DNA of 64,000 nt from Siderastrea siderea (GCA_964030785.1 OZ034971.1:47914578-47978577); one strand, 5' to 3'; counted from the first letter of the stretch, positions 20,281 to 32,382 are shown. Numbers and translations are program-made. Notes: a model not told the origin generated them from the letters alone.

Positions 20281-21780
20281 CACAGTGCATTGAATTTGCT
20301 TCCCTGCTAGCAGAGGCCCCTTTTCCTTTGTATTCGCTGAGCTGACGGACGGGAGGAAAAGGGACCTTTGCCCTGGGTCGAAACTCGCTTTGATTCAACC
20401 GCCGTCCCTGGTCGTGGACGGCGGTTTCCGAAACGCATGCTCCCTGTATTGTTTGCTGACCGTGACTTGAGCGCACTATATCTCGCGTATTCCTTTACAG
20501 TTATTCCGCTGTCATTTGGTGAGCCCGCATAGTAACTTGCCGTCCTGTCGCCGTCATGGAAAAGAGAACTGAACTCGTGAAGAGTTACAACGTTTACTTT
20601 CTCTCGTTTTTGTTAACATGGACGACGGAAAGATAAAAAAATTGAAAGAAGAAACTCTAAGGAACACTCGACAAGTTAAGCTATAGAATTTAGAGCGAAG
20701 AAAACATCTGTCAAGGCGAAGGACAATCTTCCATCTCCAAAGATTCAGTCTCGAGTGCGGACTTTCTGGGAAATGCTCCATAACTTCTACGAGTCTACGG
20801 TAGAGTAAATTACACATTTGATTGTAAATTTTGTATCGAAATGGCTTTTTAATTGAGGGATTCTTCATATTCCTTACAGTTTTCGTAAAAGTTTTGAAAA
20901 ACGTGCACAGTTCGCATCACTAAATGCTCTTCAAAATAACTTGCACATCGAGCGAAATCGCTTGCGCGTAGCTTCCCTCGAAGAAAGAATTGAACGCGTT
21001 TGCTCTTCAGAACAAATAAAGGTATGTTTTAATAAATGTATAATTTAGAAAAGCTTGCTGTCTCTTCTTCTGTGTCTTTTCATTCATAAAATTTCGAAAA
21101 ATAGTAATCTGACCTAAACAGATACAAATCCTCGGTTGTGGTTTGATTTCACGCGCAAGGCAACATGAGAAATCTCTTGCGAAATTTTCAAAATTTTGAC
21201 TTTGAGATTGTATTTTTGGCTAATTCTTGATTGACAACTGGTGTATTTTATTTAAAAGTTAGAAATTGTAACTATTCTAGATCAAGTGAGTGTTGTTTTT
21301 TCGAGCCCATAAATTGTCCTTTCGTAGTGCACCTGGGGTTGTTTATTACCAACTGCTAATTTAGTGAAGCGATCAAAAAACACGCGGCCGTCTTTGGGTT
21401 AAAATTCTCTTTGATTCCTGAAGTTGTGGTTATGTTAAAAAAGCTTCCTTGTCCAGATAACTTGAAATAACCGCAGATTAGACAACAACTATCTCTAGAC
21501 GAACTGTCTACTTTTTTAGGGGAGTTTTTGGTGAACTCGCCATTCACGACAATAAAACTGCGCAGGTTTTTTTGGCGCGCCAGTTGAGAAAGGCGGGAGT
21601 CGTCAGCTGATCACGCGCTAAAAGCATCGCATGACAGTTTGGTCACTAAGTAACCGTGGCGCATGCTCAACACAGTTCATTTCGACCCAGGGCAGAGGTC
21701 CCTTTCCCTCCCGCCCGTCAGCTCAGCGAATACAAAGGAAAAGGGGCCTCTGCTAGCAGGGAATGAATTTGCATACTGTG
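20281..21780. mobile_element. Inner inverted-repeat element carrying exon-like segments, unit 2
   Basis: Inverted arms of about 100 bp (20281-20387 and 21684-21780) share CCCTGCTAGCAGAGGCCCC, tattcgctgagctgacgg and ccctgggtcgaa. Next to the left arm is a perfect 11-bp hairpin (aaccgccgtcc/ggacggcggtt, about 20397-20427). Between the arms are two conserved exon-like pieces (20690-21020). Confidence 0.65.
20690..21021 (+). other. Exon-like segments inside the inner element (possible captured gene fragment)
   Basis: A frame reading KDNLPSPKIQSRVRTFWEML, then HNFYEST, runs to about 20806. A pyrimidine-rich ttccttacag follows (20871-20880), then an open stretch FRKSFEKRAQFASLNALQNN and on to RVCSSEQIK, ending at AAG|GTATGT (about 21021). 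The second piece is rich in Arg, Glu and Leu and could be a coiled coil. In unit 3 the first piece ends TCTAAG|GTAGAG, a better donor. The phases of the two pieces do not join cleanly, so this may be a decayed captured exon pair. No family was recognised. Confidence 0.35.
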
Positions 21781-22199
21781 AGTCTCAAAATAAAATGAGC
21801 GAGCGATGTGGGAACAAATCGAACCTTTCTTTCGCATCCTTTATATCCTTCCATTAAAAATTGAAATAGTAAATGAAGCTAATATTGAAACTTAAAGTCA
21901 ATGACAACTGTTAAAGAATTTGTAAGAAATAGAGAATACGGTCCGAAGATATCTTCAGATCAAAACCGCATCAAATTTGCATAACGCGTGAAATCTGACC
22001 TTCTTTCACGTGTTTAACATGTTTGTGACATTGAAGCTCGTTTCTGCTTTGCGCTGATTGGCCAAAATCTGACAGCTCAGACAACGGGGAGCCACAGCTG
22101 CGCTGGAGGCGGAAGTCAAATTCCCGAGACGTCGTTGCAAGCTCTCTCTCCATTTTTCCCTCTATCGCGCCCCCAGCCCCAAGAGAGCTTGCTCGCAGG

Positions 22200-23655
22200 C
22201 TAGTATGCGGTTTAAAAGTTACATTCTTTGTCTTCTGTATTTGCATACGACTTTCTAATTGCTTAGGCTCGTACGTTGTTAAAGCAATGTTGTATATATC
22301 AAATGCAACGTATGTCTAGTTTGCCTTTCGAAAACATTGTTCTTCAAAAATTCATCAATGCGCCGGCGTGATTACACAATTACAACGGAGAGCAGATACA
22401 TAACAAATTCGACTTTTCAAGTAAGATGTTTAACATTATTTTCGTTTAACCCCTTTGAGTATTTCTCTGATCTCGCTAGAAGTTTCTAACTTTAGGAATG
22501 ACTAAGCACTTATCCCCTTCGTTTATTTTAATTTTATTGTTTTAAAATATTTAGACTCTTAAAAACCGTAGTTTGTCAGTTTTGGCTTATGCTGGGTGAG
22601 TAAAACATTCAGGGACCTTTCAGAATTCAAAGAATTCGGAATAAAAATTCGAGCATCGTTTTGTTATTTCTGGGAGCGTTGTTTATGAATTAAGAGTGGC
22701 AAATGTATTCATGCAGAATCGTCACATTTAAATTCCTGCCACTGAAATTTTAATGTAACAATTATTTTATGAAGCGAAAAATCAGTTACTCTTGAATTAA
22801 ATGACTCGCTTTCTACCGCCTCTCAGCGTGAAATGCATGTCACCAGCTAGCTAGTTACAAAACAACGTTCACAGAGTTTATATGTACTTTTAATTCCATA
22901 ATGGTTGCATCAAACGTTTGCAGTTACTCCAAATTTCATATTTTTTATGCATTTCCTACCTGAGAAAGTTGGTTTGATTCTGTAAGTTCTGATTATTATG
23001 ATATGGTTATTTCATATATCCACAGTTAATTATAGAATGTCTTGGGAAAGGGTTCTTTAATTCCTTGTGGAAGTTGTGCAAATTTTGTGAGGTGTGAGTA
23101 TCAAAATGCAAAATCAATTCTGCTAGTAGCTTGCTGCAAGCAATAAATTATTAAAAAGCTTTGTTTTTGTAATATGTCATTTTGTAGAAGTCGTGGCTTA
23201 AAATGGATTCATCGTTAAATAAAATTCTTGCGTTTTTATATACCTTTTAATGGGCTATTTCTCAGTCCTATCCTAAATTTGTTACTCTTTAAAGCTGAAA
23301 GACTTAGTTGTATCAAAGAAGACCCAAACATAGTTGTTCAGTTTTGTTTAAAAAGACACTACTAGTTTTCTGAAGCTATAAAAAAGTGGACGGTTATGGC
23401 AACTTGAAATAAAAATCGGCCAAAATTTTCAATTTCTTCCCTTGTATCTAATTTAGGAAATCAACAAGAAGCGATTATCGATTATGATTTGATACCTTCC
23501 TCTTCGTGTAGTTTAGGAGCATAGGAGCATTTTGTGTAGGAGAAAGCACCAACAATTTTCACCCAAAGCATTAAATTCCTCATGACGTAGCCAGTGATTT
23601 AACGTCATTGCGCATATCTTACTGCCCTGTTCCCATCTCGACTACGGTAGTTTAA
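22200..23655. other. Upstream region of gene 2
   Basis: Colinear with 4657-6057 and 43550-45007. AT-rich, no supported ORF. Relative to unit 1 it has about 100 extra bases (about 23232-23335) shared with unit 3. Confidence 0.5.
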
Positions 23656-24300
23656 GGTGATTCCCTTCAATTGCATTGCACATCCTTTCTACGCATCATT
23701 TTTTGCGTGATTTGCGCGCGCAGGAGCGCGCGCAGGTTCGGAACTTCATAGGTTTTGTGTGGAAGATGAGCAGTTCAGAGAAATAACAGGTCGTTTTCTC
23801 CTAAACGAGCCCGGTGACCCGCATTTTTTAATGCATAAATTCAAATGGCACACAGTCGAGTACAATATACCGCGATTTCAAGAAAAGTTAAAAATTCTGC
23901 TTTGAGATATTTTTATTTAAATGCCGAAAAGAACACGTCTTTAGGTACAGCAGGGTATGTACGCACGCGGCAAATTCTTTAAGTTTTTTCATATCCTTAA
24001 TTCCTGTTCAACTAAAATAGTGCACAATGCAAGATAAATGTCCACTTTGTTGAACTGCTCCAATATTTCAATACAAGTTATGACTTTTTAAGAAATTATG
24101 GTTCTAATTTCTGATTACTAGGGTCTCCTAGGAAAACCTTGCGGGTCGTATAGTTACTATCAAAGGGCTAACCATTTTATGCCAAAACAAGCTCGGTGAC
24201 CCCTATTTTTTATTGCATTTTTGGAATGTTCGGAACATAATTACCCGTTAGACCAAGTGTTAGAAATTTTTAAATATTCCTTCTATTTCGATGGAATCAC
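23656..24300. mobile_element. MITE with TTTAA target duplication, unit 2 only
   Basis: Comparison with 45001-45010 (tagtttaagcccgcg) gives an exact empty site. The element is flanked by TTTAA (23651-23655 and 24301-24305) and ends in short inverted repeats GGTGATTCC/GGAATCAC. It is 645 bp without an ORF and carries cgcgcgcaggagcgcgcg near its left end. Confidence 0.75.
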
Positions 24301-24563
24301 TTTAAGCCCGCGTTATATCTTAGCAGCAGTAGAATTTTGAGAGGAGTCCACTGGCCGTAATAGTATTGTGCGTTCGATCACGTGAGAATGTATTTTTCTG
24401 CTCTTCTAAAAACGCTTTTGTAATCGTTTTACCACTGAATTTCATTGTGGTTGTGTTGAGAAGTGGTGGGTACGACTGTGGCATACGACGACCTACTGTG
24501 TTATAATTATTGGCAAAAAACTTCATTCGCCGATATTTTGATTATTACTTTTTTATTTTTCAG

Positions 24564-24720
24564 GAACTCTGAACCGTAAGAGCGATCACGGAATATGATT
24601 TTCATCGGTCCCTTTAAGTTGAGGCTTCGCAAGCTCGCAGCTTTATTGCTACTGTATTCTTGTGTAACCTTCTGGCTGATTTATCAACACGTCGTGGTAA
24701 CAACAAGGGATAATCACTTG
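24564..24720 (+). CDS. GCNT-like gene 2, signal-anchor exon
   Basis: The acceptor TTTTTCAG ends at 24563. The ATG at 24595 gives MIFIGPFKLRLRKLAALLLL and then YSCVTFWLIYQ, with four basic residues before a hydrophobic helix at about residues 14-30: a type II Golgi anchor. Against gene 1, Arg5-Pro-Tyr becomes Gly5-Pro-Phe and Ala24 becomes Val. Phase-0 donors are at GTG|GTAACA (end 24696) and TTG|GTATCC (end 24720). The catalytic exon at 27762 is phase 0, so either donor yields an open product. The intron is about 3.0 kb. Confidence 0.75.
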
Positions 24721-25322
24721 GTATCCTTATTGTTATTATTATATCATTAGACTGAATTCGTGTAACCCGTTTCTTATATGCTAATGAGGTGCATAATACC
24801 CTAATGACCGGTTGGATACGCACGGGCGTTCACAATTGAAATGCATTTCCTGTGCTTACCTGTGTTTAGCATACGCCAAAGAAAATAAACATTTTAAAAA
24901 AAGATCCAGAGTATCAGACTGTAGAAAAGTAACACTTGGTACACTAGATTTCAAGTTATCATTTCAAAAAGGATGCAACAAACTCCACAAGGCAGCTCGC
25001 TTTACATGTACCTGTATCACACGATTTTCGACATTTTGAACATGCTAGATTTCAGTTCAACGCCTCTCTCGCGTAACCCACATGCAGCCCTGCGTTAAAA
25101 CAAAAGGCTGACTTTCTGAAACCTGTGGCAGAGAAACACTCGTGCCAGTACTTTGTGATGCTGGTGTGCAAACAGTGGAAGAAAGGAATAGCTCATTTTA
25201 AGGCTTGTGTTTTGAAATGTTCACAATTAGGAGTATGAAGGAATGGTTTCAGTTGTGCTCAGTTTGCACTGTAAATGGTTTAAACTCAGGAGGCATACGA
25301 CGTGCTGAGTTTCTTAATTGTT

Positions 25323-25779
25323 TGTTACGAAAATTGTCTAGTTTTACCCAGAACCTTCCAGACCTTCCGTAGAACTCTCTAGAAAATTATAGAACGCTTA
25401 GTCATCTAAATGATTATGTGATTTCTTTAAATAGTAAGTAGTAATGTAATGTTACTAAAAAGAAGTTTCTTAGAAGTTTCTAGAACTTGTTGTGATGTGT
25501 ATATAAGTAAGCGGTTGTCAGTCTACTTAAGAAGTTTTGAGAAGCAGTTTTTAGAAGTAACGTAAGCAGTTTAGAGTTTGTTGCTGTGGCTGTGTGCCGA
25601 ACTTAGTGAAGTGGCTGTGTGCCGAGCTGTGTGCTGTGTAAGAAGAAGAGTCCGTGTGACATAGAACTGCCTTAAGCTGTGAGGACAACTTCAGTTTGAA
25701 ATAAAATCGCTTATTGCGGTTACCGACAACCCTACGATCTGTCCGCAAACGAACTACTCCTTTAACGAAACTCGTAACA
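25323..25779 (+). mobile_element. Solo LTR with heat-shock elements, unit 2
   Basis: TGTTACGA...TCGTAACA, 457 bp, with TTGTT at 25318-25322 and 25780-25784. The poly(A) signal AATAAA is intact at 25700-25705. Identical termini and target duplication in all units show that the insertion predates the duplications. Confidence 0.88.
25350..25507 (+). promoter_or_regulatory. Heat-shock-element arrays and TATA box, unit 2 (first array damaged)
   Basis: The first array reads aGAAc cTTCc then agaccttcc, so a small deletion has removed the third GAA. The second array (25461-25486, five units with one extra base) and TATATAAG (25500-25507) are intact. Of the four LTRs this one has the weakest distal HSE. 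Confidence 0.75.
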
Positions 25780-26809
25780 TTGTTCTTCTCAATAGCATTT
25801 AGTAATTCACATTAGCATATAAGAAACGGGTTATACGAATTTACTCTATTATAATGTTATCCATTGCGCTGCTGTTTTTTAACCTGAAAGTGTCAACTAT
25901 TAAACCGCTCATTCCTAAAACTGATTTTTCAGCCACATAATGTGGTTCTAACTTTCGAGTCTGCGGTGACAAGCATTAAAGTGAAAGTGCTATTGGCGGG
26001 TGTGACCAGGCGAACCGAGGCCGCCTGAACAAATTTCGGGGCAAAACGTTTATATGAGCCAATCAGAAATCTGGATCGAAACAATGAGATGGCTACAAAT
26101 TTTAGCACATTCCTGTGCCAATGCTGTATATTCAGTATGCTGTATAAGTTGATTCTAAATTTAAAAGTTGGTTGATTCAAAATTTTCAGCATGTGGAAAG
26201 AGAGATCATTCAAATAATACTCTGTAGTTGTACTTGCCTTTGGAACTGTTTGTTTAACAATGCATTTTACGTAAACTAGGATGTTTTGCGCTCTTGGGAA
26301 TGTTAGGGTAATTTTAGGTTAAGAAAGCAACTCCCACGGTTACTGATCTGAATTTTAAGGAAAGAGCTGCTCCTCGCATGCCCAGAATACTAGTCCTCCG
26401 CCCGCGCCGCAATAAATCCATGTTGTGGTTGAGGTGTGCTTCCCAGGAAACGATTTCTTTTAGCTCAGAAATGACTTGAGGGCGGTGCCTCCTAATACAG
26501 CGATATTTTTGCAAAAATTATGACTATTGGGAAAAAGCAGATCTCAGAAACGGATATTGGAATCTAAATGCATTCCAATCGACCCGAAAAGTTTGGGGTC
26601 CATTTCGGGCACGACAATTCACATTGTATCTTGAAAACAAAGTCGTTTTTAAGCATGAAACTTTGCCTTTTTTATAAGTTAAACATTCCTTATCTTAGAG
26701 ACAAGCTAAAATAACAGCTCTGTAGAATGAATGGTTCATATTTTTACGAATGGCGTTTCGGGCCAAAACTTTTCGAAGTTTTGGAGAAACGCGCCCCAGG
26801 GGCCCGTTT

Positions 26810-27577
26810 CTCGAAAGTCCCGGCAATTTTTCGGGCCCGAAGCTATATTTTAAAACCAAAATCTATAAAATGGTGGTGTAACTTTTAGCTGGCAAACCAG
26901 CTTGACTTGTTTCGTCAACTTACAATTTTACTGCTTAGCCTTAAAAACCAGCATAATTTGATCGTTAAGGTAAACTTTGAGCTCATAAAATAGCTTTCCG
27001 GACCCGAATAAAAACAACAATCAACAACAATCCATTTATTAACGTCAATGCGTGGGATGGGGTTGCCCCGCATATCCGAGCCAAAGGCTCGTGTATAAAA
27101 CGTATGACGGAAAAAAAAAACATGAAATACAAAACTTAAAGTGATTAAAACGATACTTTTAAGAATGTAAAATTTAAAACTTAAAGGAGAAGGTCACTCC
27201 AGACACGGTGTATTTTTTGAAATAGCCAAAAACGAGCCCATGTTACCGGACCGCTGGTCTCGTGGCACAATATGACGTCACGGACAATTCAAAATGGCGG
27301 CGAGCAGTGTTGAATTTTGGCCCTCTTTGGAGAGGAATTTCAGTGGGATCGGATGCACTTTAGAGCTAAAACCACGGTCAGTAACTCAACTTAGTGTTAT
27401 CTTTTTATTGGCGATTTCAAAAAATACACCGTTTCTGGAGTGACCTCCTTTAAAATACAAGTAATAATAATAATAATAAATAAATAAATAAATAAATAAA
27501 TGAATAAAGCCTTAAGATAAATAGTAATTACACTTGCAGCTGGCCTTTAGTTATCGGGACTTTCGAGAAACGGGCCC
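26810..27577. mobile_element. Nested MITE, unit 2 intron
   Basis: Same element as 10853-11652, with inverted GGGCCCGTTTCTCGAAAGTC termini. The inner TTAA MITE spans 27185-27449 and has lost three bases in its right terminus (gacctcc for gaccttctcc). A shorter ATAA microsatellite lies at about 27465-27505. Confidence 0.65.
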
Positions 27578-27761
27578 CAGACCCGAGATGCGCAGAACGT
27601 ATGCGTAGTAACAAAAGGAGGCACCGTCCTTAATCAATGTAATGAATGTTCCCAAACTGACTACTCCTTGCGTGTCAATGAAAGAAAGATGCATGGTTTC
27701 TAATTGATATGATTTGACCATTTGAGTGCTTTTTTAATTCATTGCTGCCATTCTATTTTAG

Positions 27762-28877
27762 GCAGAAACTTGGCAAGAATGCGAGACACTTATCCAGCAA
27801 AACCATTTGTGGAAGTGGCCCTGGAGTCACGCAGCTGTCTCTGAAAGCGATGCACTTATACGACAAACGTACAGAACAAAAGACTGCGCTTTTGTCAGGC
27901 AAGAACGTTTTCCTCACACCCCTCCATCAGATGTGGAACGTAATTTTCCAATAGCTTACGTAATTTTGGTTTATAAGTCGGCGCAACTTTTGCAGCAACT
28001 CTTGAAGGCCATTTATATGCCTCACAACTTGTATTGTATTCATGCTGATACAAAATCTACTTATGGCTTTCGGGCAGCGGTCCTTGAACTGATTCGATGT
28101 TTACCCAACGTTTTCGTAACCAAGAACAGCGTAGATGTCGTATATCCACATGTAACTATTTTACATGCGCAGTTTAATTGTTTGAAAGACTTACTTCGAG
28201 CTGATCACAACTGGAAGTACGCTATCAACCTCGTTGGACAAGATTTCCCCCTCTATAACAATTATGAACTCGTGCACGCTTTAAAGAGACTTAATGGAAA
28301 GAACAACATTGAAAGTTTTCATCACCCTAGAAATTTACACTACCGCACTGAATACGCGTTTGAGTTTAAGCCAAGAACGCAAGATTCACAGAACCATGGT
28401 GCGTACGATCACTGGCGGACAACGAGAAAGAAATCACCACCGCCTCACGATATCAGACTGCTCAAAGGTGCCAACCATGTCGCCCTTACAAGGGAATTTG
28501 TAGAGTATATTACCTTCAACGAGACCGCTCGTGCTTTTATCGAGTGGTTATCAGACACGCTGAGTCCACCAGAAACGTTTTATGCCTCCTTGCAACAGCA
28601 CTCAGGCGTCCCCGGGGGAGTGGTTGGCGCGCAGCCTGAATTTATCATGCGCGCAATTAACTGGTTTAGAATAAGTAATCCGGATTACGAGTGCCAGGGG
28701 GAATGGGTTCGAGAGATCTGCTGGCTTGCGGTTGGGGACTTGCGCTGGGTGCTAGGCCCGGGCATGCGTAATCAGTTGTTCGTTCAGAAAATACCTTTTG
28801 ATTTTGACAAGAACTTACTGCAGTGTTTGTCTATCGCGCGTAAGGAAAGACGTTATGGTACATATCTTTTTTCGTGA
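27762..28877 (+). CDS. GCNT-like gene 2, catalytic exon (GT14)
   Basis: 371 codons from the acceptor at 27761 to TGA at 28875-28877, uninterrupted. All family blocks, the SPPE glutamate, the VREICW arginine, the QK lysine and the eight aligned cysteines of gene 1 are kept. Differences from gene 1 include Ser to Leu in VILVYK, Ser to Thr in VTILH, LGAGHN to LRADHN, YDNYELVYALKGL to YNNYELVHALKRL, KKLPPP to KKSPPP, HPGV to HSGV and FNKN to FDKN. None touches a presumed catalytic residue. It should act as a Golgi UDP-GlcNAc-dependent branching enzyme; the LRADHN and YNNYELVHALK changes are shared with gene 3, while HWRTTRKK, RLLKGANH and FRISNP are shared with gene 1. Confidence 0.93.
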   Translation, partial: AETWQECETLIQQNHLWKWPWSHAAVSESDALIRQTYRTKDCAFVRQERFPHTPPSDVERNFPIAYVILVYKSAQLLQQLLKAIYMPHNLYCIHADTKSTYGFRAAVLELIRCLPNVFVTKNSVDVVYPHVTILHAQFNCLKDLLRADHNWKYAINLVGQDFPLYNNYELVHALKRLNGKNNIESFHHPRNLHYRTEYAFEFKPRTQDSQNHGAYDHWRTTRKKSPPPHDIRLLKGANHVALTREFVEYITFNETARAFIEWLSDTLSPPETFYASLQQHSGVPGGVVGAQPEFIMRAINWFRISNPDYECQGEWVREICWLAVGDLRWVLGPGMRNQLFVQKIPFDFDKNLLQCLSIARKERRYGTYLFS

Positions 28878-29660
28878 CATTGTTGAGTAGTGCGACAAAG
28901 AGTTCATTTGTTATCATCGTTGGAACAATACCAATGCAGTGCCATTTCCATTGCTGAAAGCTTGCGGGGGAGGAGACATTCCTCTACATAAGAACGTCAC
29001 AAGCAATACTTCTTGCCGTAAGACACGTGAGGCCTACCCTATAGAAAAGGGACAATCTCTATTACCTGACAACCTCAACTGAAGGAAGGAACGTTATGAG
29101 TCTTTTCATCTTTCCTTGTATGCTACCATATACACTCTACGTTTTTATTATTGGCGGTGTCTAGATGCTGGACAGCCAGGCACGGATCTTTGAAGACTAA
29201 ATGCCCCACAGTCCGAAAAGTTTAAAGGATTTCGACGAAAAGGCTTGTTAAAACGTTCTGAAAGTATACGGTATCTGTTTGGAATTGCCAAGCGATTCAG
29301 AAACATATTTTAGTTTTTTAGTTGATGAATTTCCCGACCTTGTGTACACAACAAAGTTGCTATGTTCACGCATGGATAGTAAAAAGACTGGATAGGAAAC
29401 GGACTGGCGTGATTGGTTCCATCATAGTGGAAAATTGTGACGTGGCACTGCAGAGCTCAACAATACACAAGGAACAAGGTTCACACGCGTGCTTACGGCC
29501 GTATGTACTCGATTAAACGCCTCCCCCGACTAAGCGCCACATATGAGAGCAAAAATATGAGATAGCGCCGCCCTCAAATAAGCCTGCGTTGGAGACGAAA
29601 TTAACCCTCATAAATACAGGCGTTATGTTACGTCTGCGACGCAGGCTACTCTCGAATAAG
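28878..29660. other. 3' flank of gene 2
   Basis: Close to 12936-13720. Probable 3' UTR and flank; the transcript end was not located. Confidence 0.5.
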
Positions 29661-31649
29661 CGCCGCATTCATTCACAACAATGTGGCGCTTAATCGAAGC
29701 ATCACTAGACGGAATTGTTGGAAGAGCCAAACTAAAATATGAACAAGTACGGTACAACTCAATCTATACCGGCCTCGGAAATGTCTTCTCCTTATTATAA
29801 TGCTTTTCAGTTTGAAGTGGTTATATTTCAGAATTTTGTTATGATATTTAAAGAGCGCCGCCCTCAAGTAAACACCGCCCCCGAATAAACGCAGCATCTG
29901 AAACACCAAAAATTTAAAGAGCCGCTCGGCGCTTAATCGAGTAATTGAGTTGTAATGCACGCACGCTAGGACACGAGTGCGCACACTTGCAAATAGTACA
30001 AGAATGGAGAGTGGTTAAGTTATGATTCAGCTCGTAAATACAAAGGATAAAGAAATGAAAACTAAGAGATTTACTGACAGCCTACGAATTTGAGCGCACT
30101 TAAATCCTGGGACATAAAACCGATAAAACAAATTAAAAAAACCTTGTTCGTTGTGTATTGCTGCTATGTAAACTGGGTGTGCATTTCGTCATTGTTCTAA
30201 ACATGAACTTCAAGGGTGTTTTCCTAAATAGAGTAGGTATTTTAGGGCGTTTGCTGTCCTAAACAGGGTCAGGGTTTTAAACCCACAGTGGCAGCCCTAT
30301 ACCCAAACATCGGTCAAGTGCCCACCCCCCGCCCCCCGCCGGCAATACCCCTTAGCCATTTCTCTTTTAGCATACATCAGCTTCAACAACAGAATTTTGC
30401 TCAACTTTTAACTTAAACTCGGAGAGTTTACCAACTTTTACTAAAGCGAAATCCAAGGCTTCATCAGTAGCACCGCCATTTTGATCCTGAACTGAGTAGC
30501 ATGCGCTGTGAAGAACAAATAGACAGATTTTTGCTACGTTTAAGTGGAGTTTTCCAGAGCACTTCGCCCCCTCAGTTATGCAAATGAGAAGTGCTCTTAA
30601 GGTCGAGAATGCATTTCTCTGTATCTACCTTTCTAAAATTCTGCGAGAACTGCGCACGCTTCGCGTGTTTGACCGCTGTAAATGTGAAGGCTCTCTGAAT
30701 AGGGCGCTAGTAAAACCGGTTAGCCGAGCGATTGGTTTGAGGATTGAGGAGTGGATTTTCCCTTTCTCCACATACCTCTCAAGTATTCATGGAGGACTGT
30801 CGAATATTATCGCATAAACAGCCCCTGGTTATGACCAAGAACGCGCTCTGATTGACTCCCTTTCTATAGATTACCAGCTTATATCCGTGTCAATGAACAG
30901 GCACGTTCTGAGGACTGGGCACCAGAAAAATCGTGGAGCGGAGCAAGGTGAGTACGGATCGGACACCGGTCGCCCCTCTCGCCGATTTTCTTGCGTTCTA
31001 TTTCCCACTCATCTAGGAACCTTGAGGTTTAGGAGTCGGTTGTCATAACAAAACAGAACCATTACTGCAATCAATGGAGCTCACATTCGAGTCGACGTCA
31101 AGGAATAATTTATACGTAAAACACGTCGAGACGCTTTCCATTTTGTCAAAAGATCAATAAGTGGAAAAGAACTTTAAAACCAAAAACGCGATATATTTAT
31201 TGACAAATTCCCTGAAAATTAACATAAAATTCTTATCTATTAACTCTTAAAGTTAATAAAGCAAACGTCTTTCTAGTAACCCTTACCTGCTCGCTGATAA
31301 AGCTTAAGTCTCTCTAATGCAGAAAGATGAAACAAGAGCAATTATTCTAAAGCTTGTATCTTTTAAACAGTTATAAAGTTAGAAATAAATCAGAAAACCT
31401 GTGATCGTTTTATTTTTCTGTGATCATTTAGAACCAAGAGTATCAACTTGGCTGGCTTATTTAAGTAGGCTGGGCACGCTTCTTAAAAATATCATTAGCA
31501 TTTATCTAATCAGAACACGGCCAGCAAGAATCAAGTAGTAAAGCATTCTAACATATTATTTTCAAAGTATCCCCAGCAAATTATTCTTATTTACTGGAAC
31601 ATACATAAACCCACGAGACTACCAAAATGATAAATTAAAACGTCACAGT
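29661..31649. other. 2-kb downstream segment shared with unit 4, absent from unit 1
   Basis: Matches 56255-57932 in unit 4, which lacks about 400 bp of its left part. A C-rich run lies at 30326-30341. A 79-codon frame at 30578-30817 is shortened and shifted in unit 4 (56915-57142). A donor-like caag|gtgagt at about 30946-30955 survives as caag|gcgagt in unit 4. No protein family was recognised; probably old repeat DNA. Confidence 0.4.
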
Positions 31650-32380
31650 AGCAAGCAACTGAGTTGCCTGACACCGAAACTTCCCTTACTTGATAAAGGT
31701 ATGTTTTTACAAATGCCCCGCATCTGCCCGCCCCCCACCCCCCTCCCTTGACATAAATAACTGGAAGATATTAAACTAATGTACCCTAGATGTCCATACA
31801 AAATTGAATTATGATGTAGTCTGCTGTATTGTGTACAACGTATCCATACTAGGGCTAATTTTGCGTTGGAGAGCGCGGGATGGGAGGGGAAGGAGGTATT
31901 CCCATACATAGGCTATGTGGGTATGTGCCGCTGTGAAAGGTATGGTTTCCAGCCAGTTTAGTCTGGGATAGAGAGTTCTGGTCTCGAATACCAGAAACTA
32001 GGGGATTAGCCGTCGACAAGTTTGGGATCTACGGGTACGGATTTTTGGTGTCTAAAATAGGGTTGCACAGTGCAGCTGAACATGGTCTGAAATAACGTAA
32101 GAGCCTAAGAGTACCAGGGGCACACCCACCCAAAAATTTACAGAGTACTTACCCGCCCGGTTGGGAAGTCACATTTGCTCGAGATAGCCAGGGAGTCGAA
32201 GTAACTGAGTCAGGTGTTGTAGCCAGTGGTAAACTACCGAAAACTGGTAAGCAAATCCAAAGTAACGTCTTTCATTTAATATACTTTGTTAATTAAGTCG
32301 TAGTCATAAACTATCTCGTATTCGTAACACCATTTGAAGGTCCCTGTGGTGCACTATACTCCCTTAATCCACTGCTATCT
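31650..32380. other. Intergenic duplicated DNA, unit 2
   Basis: Nearly the same as 13721-14450, with no supported gene. Confidence 0.45.
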
Positions 32381-32382
32381 GC

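Larger units (their letters stand above)
19931..22199. mobile_element. Foldback/MITE element with CCTGCGAGCAAGCTCTCT termini, unit 2
   Basis: The ends are inverted repeats of about 60 bp: CCTGCGAGCAAGCTCTCT at 19931 and its complement ending at 22199, preceded by TAA on the left and followed by CTA on the right. Unit 1 has neither element nor terminus (about 4145-4657 differ). It contains the nested inverted-repeat element at 20281-21780. The same element at the same site in unit 3 (37851-43549) shows insertion before units 2 and 3 separated. Confidence 0.75.
24721..27761 (+). other. Intron of GCNT-like gene 2
   Basis: Holds the inverted pair 24750-24786/25812-25848, the solo LTR 25323-25779, the MITE 26810-27577 with its inner TTAA MITE, and a pyrimidine tract ending CTATTTTAG at 27753-27761. 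No ORF within it is supported. Confidence 0.7.

Noticed and set aside
25929..26514. Minus-strand frames repeated near the LTR 3' side in each unit (MQKYRCIRRHRPQVIS...)
   Set aside because: They persist because the DNA is duplicated. Starts, stops and substitutions do not favour protein conservation.
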